Made by a program: the position numbers and the translations under genes | Part shown: piece by piece, positions 17,203 through 25,287 of the stretch | How the letters are laid out: every line of letters starts with the position of its first letter | How positions within the stretch are numbered: the first letter of the stretch is position 1 | Source of the DNA: Pseudoxanthomonas suwonensis 11-1 | Lineage (GTDB): Bacteria > Pseudomonadota > Gammaproteobacteria > Xanthomonadales > Xanthomonadaceae | DNA: 64,000 bases | NCBI RefSeq assembly: GCF_000185965.1 | Contig: NC_014924.1 | Span: 372,001-436,000 of the forward strand | Reading direction: 5' to 3' | The notes under the pieces: model-generated | Database searches by the model: none | What the model saw: the letters and a program-made list of their open reading frames with translations, nothing else | Told to the model about the DNA's origin: nothing

Positions 17203-17874
17203 ATGCCCGGTTACGAAACCCGACAGGAACATGTCGCCATTGGCGGCCACGACTACTGCCTGCGCGTGCTGGCCGACCGCCAGCAGTTCTGGGATCCGGA
17301 CGGGCACGGCGAACGCCTGGGCATCTCCTCGGCGCAATGGGCGCTGTTCGGCCAGCTGTGGCCGGCCGGCCAGCTGCTGGCCCGGGCGATGGAAGACTTC
17401 GACATCGGCGCCAAGCGCATCCTCGAACTGGGCTGCGGCATCGGCCTGGCCAGCCTGGTCCTGCAGCGTCGCGGCGCGGACGTGGTGGCCTCGGACATGC
17501 ATCCGCTGGCGGAGGTGTTCCTCGCCTACAACGCCGCGCTCAACGGCCTGCCGGCACTGCACTACCGCCACCTGCAGTGGGACGAGCCGCTGCCGGAGCT
17601 GGGCCGCTTCGACCTGATCATCGCCAGCGACGTGCTTTACGAGAGCGAGCATGCGGCGCTGCTGGGCGGCGTGGTCGACCGCCATGCGCACCCGAACGCC
17701 GAGGTGCTGGTGGCCGATCCCGGCCGCGGCAACGCCAGCCATCTCAACCGGCAGCTGGCGGCGCGTGGTTTCGGACTCGACGAGCGCCGCTGCACGCTCG
17801 ATGGCGACGAGGTCAGGCGGCATCGCGGCCGCCTGCTGCACTACACGCGCGGCCTGCCCGGCGGCCAGGCATGA
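17203..17874 (+). CDS. Class I SAM-dependent methyltransferase (FAM86/METTL-like)
   Basis: 223 residues from ATG 17203, with agggag upstream. The Rossmann SAM site is RILELGCGIGLASLVLQRRG, followed by acidic VVASDMHP for the ribose and by DLIIASDVLYE in the catalytic position. This pattern resembles the METTL/FAM86 group of protein-lysine methyltransferases, known for SDVLY/E-type motifs, but the substrate is unknown. Its TGA overlaps the start of the next gene (ATGA), so the two are co-translated. Confidence 0.85.
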   Translation: MPGYETRQEHVAIGGHDYCLRVLADRQQFWDPDGHGERLGISSAQWALFGQLWPAGQLLARAMEDFDIGAKRILELGCGIGLASLVLQRRGADVVASDMHPLAEVFLAYNAALNGLPALHYRHLQWDEPLPELGRFDLIIASDVLYESEHAALLGGVVDRHAHPNAEVLVADPGRGNASHLNRQLAARGFGLDERRCTLDGDEVRRHRGRLLHYTRGLPGGQA

Positions 17875-18203
17875 GCCGCGCCGGCGCCCGCCACGGCAGG
17901 TGCACGGCCGAGTGCAACCACTGCGACGCGGTGTGCTGCCGGCTGACGGTGGTGCTGGACGCGACCGACCACGTCCCCGAGCACCTGACCGAGCTGCTCC
18001 CGGGCGGCGTGCGGGTGATGGCGCATGGCGCCGACGGCTGGTGCATCGCGCTCGATGCGGAGCACCGCAACTGCGGGATCTACGAGGACCGGCCGGATAC
18101 CTGCCGGCGCTTCGTGATGAACGGGCCGTACTGCCGTTCGGTGCGCAGCGAGCACCAGGCGCACCTGGCGGGCAAGCCGGCGATACCGCTGCTGCTGCGC
18201 TGA
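17871..18203 (+). CDS. YkgJ-family cysteine cluster protein
   Basis: 110 residues. Cysteines are arranged as CTAECNHCDAVCC near the N-terminus, then CIALD, NCGIYEDRPDTCRRF and YCRS, the Cys/His pattern of the CxxCxxxCC cluster (YkgJ, UPF0153) family. Such proteins likely bind zinc or an Fe-S centre; their function is poorly known. It overlaps the methyltransferase stop by four bases, so it may act with it. The sequence after its stop is the long repeat-bearing intergenic region. Confidence 0.85.
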   Translation: MSRAGARHGRCTAECNHCDAVCCRLTVVLDATDHVPEHLTELLPGGVRVMAHGADGWCIALDAEHRNCGIYEDRPDTCRRFVMNGPYCRSVRSEHQAHLAGKPAIPLLLR

Positions 18204-18407
18204 CCTGCTCGCACTCTCCCAACGGGAGATGGGACGGCCACCGGCGTCTGCCTGCACGCCGTCATCCTCGACACACCTGCCCTTTCTCCAAGCCCCGTAG
18301 GGGAGGAACTCAAGCGCGCGAGGCCCGGATATAGCGAGCGACTCCGGCCGTTGTCGTGGCCCGGTCTTTGCCGTTGCCTTTGCCGTTGATTCTGCTGTTG
18401 CTCTCCC

Positions 18408-18640
18408 CTCCCGTTGGAGCGAACCGAGCATCGCAGCGGCGATGGGGGCTTCAGAGGCCCGCATGTCTGAGCGAAGCGAGTTTGCGGGCCGTCCCCCATC
18501 GACGCGAGAAGCGCAGGGGACCGGCCGGCGCAGCCGGCCGGTTCGCGACCGGGCCTGCTTTCTTCTTGGTTACTTCTTCTTTGCAGGAGCAAAGAAGAAG
18601 TAACTCGCCGTAGCCGCGCAGCGGCGGGCGAAACAGATTT
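18408..18640 (+). repeat. Dispersed intergenic repeat, left arm of a large inverted pair
   Basis: The stretch from the GAGCGAACCGAGCATCG region to about AAACAGATTTT recurs, inverted and diverged, at about 18785-19040. A perfect 45-bp core lies at 18453-18497. It also contains its own short palindromes (GCAAAG/CTTTGC types, CCGGCC). Short ORFs crossing it look like repeat translation, not genes. Confidence 0.8.
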
Positions 18641-18784
18641 TGACTTTGGCTTCCGCCTTGGCCTTTTGATTTGGCTATGACTTGCGCTTGGCTTTGGCTC
18701 CTGCCTTGAAGGACCTTGGTCCCTTCGTTGTTGTTTGGGAGCCAACTAGGAACAAGAAAGCAGGCTCCTGCGGAGCCCGGGAGC

Positions 18785-19040
18785 AAAAGCTTTCGCCAGC
18801 CGCTTCGCGGCTTGGGCGAGTCACTTTTCTTTGCTTGTGCAAAGAAGAGCTTCACAGCAGCCGAATGGCTGATCAAAGTAACCAAAAGAAAGCACAGCCC
18901 GAACCGCTCGCCCGCCCGGCTTCGCCGGTCGGTAACCTGCGCTTCTCGCACCGGCGGGGGACGGCCCGCAAACTCGCTTCGCTCAGACATGCGGGCCTCT
19001 ACGCCCCCGCCGGCACTCCGATGCTCGGCTCGCTATAACG
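18785..19040 (-). repeat. Dispersed intergenic repeat, right arm of a large inverted pair
   Basis: Inverted homologue of the left arm, with the perfect 45-bp core at 18956-19000. The central spacer (18641-18784) is a low-complexity run rich in TTGGC/CTTTG. The flanks outside both arms also mirror each other (GTTGCCTTTGC types on the left, the reverse on the right). The whole 18204-19128 gap holds no gene that I can support. Confidence 0.8.
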
Positions 19041-19128
19041 GGCGGGAAGGAGCAACAGCAAAGGCAGAAGCAAAGGCAACAGCCGAGGCACAGCCACACC
19101 TGATGCGGACGCAAGGCACTGCGATGAC

Positions 19129-19159
19129 AAAAAAAGACGGGCCGCGAATGCGGCCCGTC
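19129..19159 (-). terminator. Rho-independent terminator of norB
   Basis: On the minus strand a 10-bp stem (GACGGGCCGC with GCGGCCCGTC, loop of four) is followed by seven T residues, 23 bp past the norB stop codon. Confidence 0.9.
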
Positions 19160-19182
19160 CTGTGTCCAGATTCCTGGAGCTA

Positions 19183-21480
19183 TCAGCGGCGCGGCACGAT
19201 CGCCGCCGCGGCGACGGTGGTGGCCGACGAGACCGGGGCACCACGCTTCGGTGCCACCCACAGCCGGAACACGAACCAGGCCAGCGACACCGCGCCGACG
19301 CTGAACAGCGTGTCGGCCGGGACGCGCATCCATACCAGCAGGTCGACGATCGGCTGCTGCATGAACTCCGCCGAGCGCGCGAACCAGTAGCCGTGCTCGA
19401 TCGCCGCGTCCAGCTGCAGGATGCCCAGCGGCAGCAGGGTGAACAGCGACATGCCGGCCAGGCCGATGTTGAGCGACCAGAAGCTGGTCTTCAGCAGGCG
19501 CTCGCTCCACTGCAGGTCGGGCTTGAGCCCGCGCAGGCAGAACAGCATCAGGCCGATGCCGAGCATGCCGTACACGCCGAACATCGCGGTGTGGCCGTGG
19601 TTGGCGGTCAGGTTCAGGCCCTGCATGTAGTACAGCGGCAGGGGCGGGTTGATCAGGAAGCCGAACAGGCCGGCGCCCACCAGGTTCCAGAACGACACCG
19701 CCAGGAAGAACATGATCGGCCACTTGTAGCGGGCCATCCACGGCGTGGCCTTGCCCAGCCTGTAGTTGTGCCAGGCCTCGAAGCCCACGTAGGCCAACGG
19801 CACCACTTCCAGCGCCGAGAAGCTGGCGCCCAGGCCGATGACGGCGGTCGGGGTGCCGGTGAAGTACAGGTGGTGCAGGGTGCCGAGCACGCCGCCGGCC
19901 ATGAAGATGATGGTGGCGAACAGCACCGCGACGGTGGCCGAACGCACCTGCAGCAGGCCCAGGCGGGTGAACAGGAAGGCGATCACCGCCACCGCGAAGA
20001 CCTCGAAGAAGCCTTCCACCCACAGGTGCACCACCCACCAGCGCCAGTACTCGACCATCGACAGGTGGCTGTGCTCGCCCCACATCAGACCGGCCGAATA
20101 GAACACGCCGATCGCGACCACCGACAGGAACAGCAGGCCCACGATCGAGCGCGACTCGGCGCCCTTGCGCATCGCCGGCCACAGGGCGCGACCGACCAGG
20201 GTGAGCCACAGCAGCAGGCCGACGAACAGGAACCACTGCCAGAACCGGCCCAGGTCGACGTATTCCCAGCCCTGGTGGCCGAACCAGAAGTTGTGGGCCA
20301 GGCCCAGCTTCTGCATCACCGCCATCCACTGCCCGGCGAAGGAGCCGACCACGATCACCAGCAGGCAGGTCCACAGCAGGTTGACGCCCAGGCGCTGGAA
20401 CTTCGGCTCGTACCCGGAGATGGCCGGGGCGATGTACAGGCCCATGCCGAGCCATGCGGTGGCGATCCACAGCACCGCCAGCTGGGTGTGCCAGGTGCGG
20501 GTCAGCGAGTAGGGCAGGATCTCGGACAGGGCGAAACCGTAGGCCTCCTGGCCTTCGACCTGGTAGTGCGCGGTGGTCGCGCCCAGCAGGATCTGCACCA
20601 GGAACAGCGCGATCACCACCCAGAAGTACTTGGCGGTGGCGCGCATCGACGGCGTGACCTTGATCAGCGCCAGCGGGTCGCTCTTCGGCAGGACCGGCTG
20701 CATCTCCTCGCCATGGCTGGTGGCATAGTGCCAGCCCAGCAGGCCGACGCCGGCGATCAGGAACAGCACACTGAACACCGTCCAGATCAGCAGGTTGGAC
20801 GGCGGGGTGTTGCCGACCAGCTCGTCATGCGGCCAGTTGGCCGTATAGCTGATCTCCGAACCGGGACGCTCGGTCACCGAGGCCCAGGCCGCCCACCAGT
20901 AGAACGCGGCGAGCTGGCGGCGGTGTTCGGCCCCGGGCACCGTGTCGTTGCGCATGGCGTAGGCCTCGCGCAGCTCAGCCGTGGCCGGGTCGTTGGAGAA
21001 CAGGCTCTCGTAATGCGCGGACACCTTCGCCATCGCCGCGGCGCGCTCGGCGTGGAGGGTGATGGTCGCGGTGCCGGCGTCCCAGGTGTTGGGGCGCAGC
21101 AGCGCCTGCACGCGCTTGGCGTAGGCGGCCTGGGTCGGTTCGTCCAGCTGCCTGTACGAATCAACGCCATGCTCGCGCGCGGCCCAGGCATCGAGGATGG
21201 CCTCGGCCTCGCGGTGCAGCCAGTCCGCGCCCCAGTCCGGGGCCACGTAGCCGCCGTGGCCCCAGATCGAGCCCAGTTGCTGGCCGCCGATCGACTGCCA
21301 GACCTGGCGTCCGGTCTCGATGTCGGCGCGGGTGTAGACGACGGTGCCGTCGGTGGTGACCACCTGTTCCGGCATCGGTGGTGCCTGGCGGTGGATCTCG
21401 CTGCCAACCCACAGCAGGGCGGCGAACGAGGCAAAGAGCAGGACCGCCAGGCCTGCCCAGAGCTTGCGTGTTGAATCCAT
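19183..21480 (-). CDS. norB: Quinol-dependent nitric oxide reductase (qNor, NorB/NorZ)
   Basis: 765 residues from ATG 21480, the length of the single-subunit qNor with a fused cytochrome-c-like N-terminal domain but no CxxCH haem motif. About 14 membrane helices. The N-terminal periplasmic part includes GRQVWQSIGGQQLGSIWGHG, and the catalytic core has HLWVEGFFEVFAVAVIAF with the His and Glu of the haem b3-FeB site, and HHLYFTGTP. It reduces NO to N2O using quinol. No norC is adjacent, in keeping with qNor. It follows fnr, with an FNR-type box between them. Confidence 0.93.
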   Translation of the reverse strand: MDSTRKLWAGLAVLLFASFAALLWVGSEIHRQAPPMPEQVVTTDGTVVYTRADIETGRQVWQSIGGQQLGSIWGHGGYVAPDWGADWLHREAEAILDAWAAREHGVDSYRQLDEPTQAAYAKRVQALLRPNTWDAGTATITLHAERAAAMAKVSAHYESLFSNDPATAELREAYAMRNDTVPGAEHRRQLAAFYWWAAWASVTERPGSEISYTANWPHDELVGNTPPSNLLIWTVFSVLFLIAGVGLLGWHYATSHGEEMQPVLPKSDPLALIKVTPSMRATAKYFWVVIALFLVQILLGATTAHYQVEGQEAYGFALSEILPYSLTRTWHTQLAVLWIATAWLGMGLYIAPAISGYEPKFQRLGVNLLWTCLLVIVVGSFAGQWMAVMQKLGLAHNFWFGHQGWEYVDLGRFWQWFLFVGLLLWLTLVGRALWPAMRKGAESRSIVGLLFLSVVAIGVFYSAGLMWGEHSHLSMVEYWRWWVVHLWVEGFFEVFAVAVIAFLFTRLGLLQVRSATVAVLFATIIFMAGGVLGTLHHLYFTGTPTAVIGLGASFSALEVVPLAYVGFEAWHNYRLGKATPWMARYKWPIMFFLAVSFWNLVGAGLFGFLINPPLPLYYMQGLNLTANHGHTAMFGVYGMLGIGLMLFCLRGLKPDLQWSERLLKTSFWSLNIGLAGMSLFTLLPLGILQLDAAIEHGYWFARSAEFMQQPIVDLLVWMRVPADTLFSVGAVSLAWFVFRLWVAPKRGAPVSSATTVAAAAIVPRR

Positions 21481-21539
21481 GATGCGGCCTCTCCGGCATG
21501 GGGACGCTCGCATCTTCGGCAGCGGGGCCGTGGCCGGCC

Positions 21540-21553
21540 CTGACGCAGGTCAA
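21540..21553. promoter_or_regulatory. FNR-type box for norB
   Basis: CTGACGCAGGTCAA, one half-site perfect and one with a single change, 59 bp upstream of the norB ATG and just downstream of the fnr stop. Confidence 0.7.
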
Positions 21554-21584
21554 GCCACGTGCAATGGCGCCTGCCGGAGCGTGA

Positions 21585-22343
21585 CTACTCGCGCAGGACG
21601 GCCAGTGCCAGCGCCTCGAGGCGCTCCATGTCCAGCACTTCCACGTCGCGCAGCTTGATGTGCAGCACGCCTTCCTGCTCGAAGCGGCGCAGCACGCGGC
21701 TGACGGTTTCCGGGGCCAGGCGCAGGTAGTTGGCGATGTCGGTGCGCGACATGGTCAGCTGGAAGCGGCGCGGCGAGAAGCCGCGCGCGGCCAGCCGCCG
21801 CGACAGCCCGATCAGGAATGCGGCCATGCGCTCGTCGGCGGTGTTGTCGCGGGCGAACAGCGAGGCCACGCCGATGTCGCGGCTCATCAGCCGGAACAGG
21901 TGCTGCTGCAGGTTGGGCAGGCGCTGCGCCAGCAGCGCGATCTTGGGGAACGAGAACCGGCACAGCATCACCGTGTCCAGCGCCACCGCATTGCAGGGAT
22001 AGCGGTCGTCGTGGATCGCGTTGAGGCCGATCACCTCGCCCGGCAGGTGGAAGCCCAGCACCTGCTCGTGGCCGTTGCGGTCGACCTGGTAGGTCTTGAC
22101 CGTGCCCGCGCGCACCGCGGCGATGGCGCCGAAGGGATCGCCCTCTCGGAACACGTGCTCGCCCGGGTGCAGCGGGCCGACGTGCTCGACCAGCACGTGC
22201 AGGTCCATCAGCGCGGCCTTGTCCATGCCCTCGGACATGCAGGCCTGCGAGAACGCGCAGGTGGAGCAGAAGGTCAGCGCGTCGCCGTCGTCGGCCATGA
22301 CGGCCGGACCGGTGCGCGGGAAGACTACCCCGGGTGTATTCAT
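21585..22343 (-). CDS. fnr: Fnr-type oxygen-sensing transcription regulator
   Basis: 252 residues from ATG 22343. Cysteines at 26, 29 and 35 (CSTCAFSQAC) and at 117 (RYPCNAV) reproduce the FNR [4Fe-4S] ligand set, so this is a true oxygen sensor rather than the cluster-free DNR type. A cyclic-nucleotide-like beta-roll is followed by a C-terminal helix-turn-helix whose recognition helix ETVSR matches FNR contact residues Glu, Ser and Arg. Co-directional with hemN 19 bp upstream. It is the natural candidate to bind the TTGAT/TTGAC boxes in this window. Confidence 0.95.
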   Translation of the reverse strand: MNTPGVVFPRTGPAVMADDGDALTFCSTCAFSQACMSEGMDKAALMDLHVLVEHVGPLHPGEHVFREGDPFGAIAAVRAGTVKTYQVDRNGHEQVLGFHLPGEVIGLNAIHDDRYPCNAVALDTVMLCRFSFPKIALLAQRLPNLQQHLFRLMSRDIGVASLFARDNTADERMAAFLIGLSRRLAARGFSPRRFQLTMSRTDIANYLRLAPETVSRVLRRFEQEGVLHIKLRDVEVLDMERLEALALAVLRE

Positions 22344-22362
22344 GCACGCCACTCCAGCGCCG

Positions 22363-23763
22363 TCACACGGTGCGCGAGTACCGGGGCGCGGCGGAATCGT
22401 TGGCGGGGGCAAGGTAGCGGTCGAAGCACATGGCGATGATACGCAGGAGCAGGCGCCCGCGCTGGGTGGCCTGCAGGCCGTGCCCGCCAAGTTCGACCAG
22501 GCCATCGGCCTGCAGCGGTTGCAGCCGCTCCAGGGCCTCGGCGAAATAGTCGCGGAAATCGATCACGTGGCGGCGGCCCAGGGCGTCGTAGTCCAGCCGG
22601 CCGTGGCACATCAGCTGCTGGATCACGTCGGCGCGGATCACGTCGTCCTCGTCCATGCGCATGCCGCGCCAGACCGGCAGCCGGCCTTCGTCGATCGCCT
22701 GCTCCCAGCCGCCGATGTCGCGCGGGTTCTGGCTGAAGCTGGCGCCGATGTGGCTGATCGCGCTGACGCCCAGGCCGACCAGGTCGCTCTCGGCATGGGT
22801 GGTGTAGCCCATGAAGTTGCGGTGCAGGCCGCCATCGCGCTGGGCGCGCGCGAGTTCATCGGTCGGCAGGGCGAAGTGGTCCATGCCGATGTATTCGTAG
22901 CCGGCCTGGCCCAGCTTCTCGATCGCCAGGCGCAACAGGTCCAGCTTCTGTTCGGCCGAGGGCAGGTCCTCGGCGTGGATGCGCTGCTGCGGGCGGAACA
23001 GGTTGGGCAGGTGGGCATAGCCGTAGATCGCGAGCCGGTCCGGGCGCACCTGCAGGGTGGTGTCCAGGGTGCGCTCGAAGCCCTCCAGGGTCTGCTTGGG
23101 CAGGCCGTAGATCAGGTCCACGTTGACCGAGCGGAAGCCGTGCGTGCGGCAGGCCTCGATGATGCCGAGGGTCTGCTCCACGCCCTGCACGCGGTTGACT
23201 GCCTGCTGCACCACCGGGTCGAAGTCCTGCACCCCGAGGCTGGCGCGGTTGAAGCCGGCCGCAGCCAGCTCGCCGACCTCGGCCGGGGTGATGAAGCGCG
23301 GATCCAGCTCGATCGAGCAGTCCATGCGCGCGCCCGGCGCGAAATGGAAATGCCGGCGCAGCACGTCCATCACCTCGGCGATCTGCGCCGGCTCGAGGAA
23401 GTTGGGCGTGCCGCCGCCGAAATGCACCTGCTCGACATCGCGGTCGCGGTCGAACAGCTCGGCGACCATGCCGATCTCGCGGTACAGCCGGGTCAGGTAG
23501 GCCGCGCCGCGCGCCTTGTCGCGGGTGATGATCCGGTTGCAGCCGCAGTAGAAGCACGGGCTGGTGCAGAACGGCACGTGCAGGTACAGCGAGATCGGGC
23601 GCGGGATCGGGTCGCCGTTGCTGGCGGCCGCCACCGCGCGCAGCTCCGCTTCGCCGAAGCCCGCGCTGAACTGCGGCGCGGTCGGATAGGAGGTGTAGCG
23701 CGGCCCCGGCACGTCGTAGCGCTGGAGCAGCTCCGGGTCGAACAGGGAGGACAGGCTGGCCAT
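22363..23763 (-). CDS. hemN: Oxygen-independent coproporphyrinogen III oxidase HemN
   Basis: 466 residues. The radical-SAM cluster motif CTSPCFYCGCN gives CxxxCxxC, preceded by SLYLHVPF and followed by VEQVHFGGGTPN. Length and the C-terminal HemN domain (GMDHFALPTDEL, FMGYTTH) agree with a true HemN rather than HemW. It makes protoporphyrinogen haem precursors without oxygen, as needed for NnrS, qNor and Nap cytochromes. An FNR-type box lies 34 bp upstream, and fnr follows. Confidence 0.95.
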   Translation of the reverse strand: MASLSSLFDPELLQRYDVPGPRYTSYPTAPQFSAGFGEAELRAVAAASNGDPIPRPISLYLHVPFCTSPCFYCGCNRIITRDKARGAAYLTRLYREIGMVAELFDRDRDVEQVHFGGGTPNFLEPAQIAEVMDVLRRHFHFAPGARMDCSIELDPRFITPAEVGELAAAGFNRASLGVQDFDPVVQQAVNRVQGVEQTLGIIEACRTHGFRSVNVDLIYGLPKQTLEGFERTLDTTLQVRPDRLAIYGYAHLPNLFRPQQRIHAEDLPSAEQKLDLLRLAIEKLGQAGYEYIGMDHFALPTDELARAQRDGGLHRNFMGYTTHAESDLVGLGVSAISHIGASFSQNPRDIGGWEQAIDEGRLPVWRGMRMDEDDVIRADVIQQLMCHGRLDYDALGRRHVIDFRDYFAEALERLQPLQADGLVELGGHGLQATQRGRLLLRIIAMCFDRYLAPANDSAAPRYSRTV

Positions 23764-23797
23764 GGACGCAGGCTAGGCCTGCCCGGGGGCCCTGTCC

Positions 23798-23811
23798 TTG
23801 ATGCAAGTCAA
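23798..23811. promoter_or_regulatory. FNR-type box for hemN
   Basis: TTGATGCAAGTCAA, two intact half-sites of the FNR class, 34 bp upstream of the hemN ATG. Confidence 0.8.
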
Positions 23812-23885
23812 AGCCGGCCCCTCCGGTGCACCAGCTTCAGCAACGTGAGGACAGGTCCCGTTCCGCGGCGCCCGCCGGCAGGCTT

Positions 23886-24398
23886 TCAGCGCCGCTCGCG
23901 GTCGAGGTCGCCGGGCACCGCGAAGCCTGCGCGCTGCAGCGCCCCGAGCAACTTGCCGGCCTCGCCTGTGCTGGAGCGGGCCATGTCGGCGATGACGTCG
24001 CGGGCGCAGCTGGCCTCGGCCCGGTGCAGCGAAGCCTGGTCGATCGGTTCCGGAAGGCGCGCCACCAGCAGGGTTTCCAGTTCGGCGAGGTAGGCCCGCA
24101 GGCGGGTCCTGTCCTCCGCCGAGGCCGCGTCGGTGGCGGCGTCGCGGGCATTGAACAGGGCGATCACCGCGGGATGGCTGGCCGGGTGGCGCGGCCCCGC
24201 CAGCAGGCGCCAGCCAAGGACGACGATGGCGACCAGCAGGCAGCCGGCTACCGCGAGCCGGGCGGGACCGACGGGGGATTGGCCGGGCAGCAGCACCGCG
24301 GCGGCGGCGATGGCCAGGACAAGGATGGCGATGGCCGGCACGGTGCGGCCTTGGCCCACGTGGCGCGGCTTCGCGGGAGTGTTGGTGGAGTGGCTCAT
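23886..24398 (-). CDS. Uncharacterised two-helix membrane protein
   Basis: 170 residues from ATG 24398. Two adjacent hydrophobic helices (about residues 20-38 and 45-66) precede a soluble helical region of about 100 residues rich in Ala/Arg/Glu, ending GDLDRERR. I do not recognise a family and see no catalytic motif. It lies between hemN and nasT in the reverse direction to nasT, and may be a lineage-specific envelope protein. Coding character is supported by the hydrophobic-then-helical pattern and start-codon context only. Confidence 0.6.
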   Translation of the reverse strand: MSHSTNTPAKPRHVGQGRTVPAIAILVLAIAAAAVLLPGQSPVGPARLAVAGCLLVAIVVLGWRLLAGPRHPASHPAVIALFNARDAATDAASAEDRTRLRAYLAELETLLVARLPEPIDQASLHRAEASCARDVIADMARSSTGEAGKLLGALQRAGFAVPGDLDRERR

Positions 24399-24662
24399 GG
24401 GGTGTTGCCTGGTGGGGCGAGGGGCGGGCGGCAGCGGCGTGCCCGGGATGGCGTGTGGCTGGCCCACTACGGGGGTGATACCGGGCGGCCTTCCCCGGTA
24501 ACGGCCACGCCTGCCCGCGGTTTGAGCCCCGGACGCCGTCTTCGATCCCGATCAGTGACCGCGGCCGCGCTTTGGGGCCCGGCGCGAGCCGCGCGCGCAG
24601 CCAGGCCAACCGCGGCCGGGCGTAGCCGCCCTGCCGGCCCGGGCGATCCGGTTCCCACAGGG

Positions 24663-24685
24663 CCGATGTTGCATGGCAACATCGG
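24663..24685. promoter_or_regulatory. Perfect palindrome upstream of nasT
   Basis: CCGATGTTGC and GCAACATCGG flank a 3-base centre, a 23-bp inverted repeat ending 25 bp before the nasT ATG. It could be an operator or an RNA hairpin. The rest of the 24399-24710 gap shows nothing recognisable. Confidence 0.5.
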
Positions 24686-24710
24686 GCTACTCCCCGCCCT
24701 CCGGGTCCCG

Positions 24711-25283
24711 ATGCCGCGCGTCCTCCTGGTCAACGACACGGACAAGCCGATCGCCGAGCTGCGGCAGGCGCTGGCCGATGCCGGCTGCGAGGTGCTGTCG
24801 CACGTCTCCACCGCGGGCCTGCTGCGCGCGGTGCAGGAGCAGCAGCCGGACGTGGTGATCCTGGACGTGGAATCGCCCTCGCGCGACACCCTTGAACAGC
24901 TGGCCATCGTCGACCGGCAGGCGCCGCGCCCGGTGGTGATGTTCTCGGCCGACGGCGACGAGCGCCTGATCCGCGAGGCGCTGGGCGCTGGCGTGGCCGC
25001 CTACGTGGTCGACGGGCTGGCGCCGGGACGGCTGGCGCCGATCCTGCGCGTGGCCATGGCCCGCTTCGAGCAGCAGGCGCACCAGCGCCAGCGGGTGGAC
25101 GAGCTCGAACAGCGGCTGCAGGACCGCAAGGACATCGAACGCGCCAAGGGCCTGCTGATGGACCGCCGCGGCATGGCCGAGGCCGAGGCCTACGCCGCGC
25201 TGCGCCAGCAGGCGATGAAACAGGGCCTCAAGCTCGCGGACGTGGCGCGCCGCATCCTGGCCATGGCCGACCTGCTGGGCTGA
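24711..25283 (+). CDS. nasT: NasT-type ANTAR antitermination regulator
   Basis: 190 residues. An N-terminal receiver-like domain (PRVLLVNDTDKPIAELRQAL, Asp in VVILDVESPS) is followed by a coiled coil and a C-terminal ANTAR domain (about 130-187: RKDIERAKGLLMDRRGMAEA, LRQQAMKQGLKLADVARRI). ANTAR proteins bind tandem hexaloop hairpins in mRNA leaders and prevent termination. Here the target is very probably the leader at 26574-26611. nasS follows after 4 bp and would hold NasT inactive without nitrate or nitrite. Confidence 0.93.
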   Translation: MPRVLLVNDTDKPIAELRQALADAGCEVLSHVSTAGLLRAVQEQQPDVVILDVESPSRDTLEQLAIVDRQAPRPVVMFSADGDERLIREALGAGVAAYVVDGLAPGRLAPILRVAMARFEQQAHQRQRVDELEQRLQDRKDIERAKGLLMDRRGMAEAEAYAALRQQAMKQGLKLADVARRILAMADLLG

Positions 25284-25287
25284 TCGC

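Noticed and set aside
18451-19038. ORFs of 118-224 residues in the repeat region
   Set aside because: They translate the inverted repeats; similar strings arise from both arms and they lack a coherent protein pattern.
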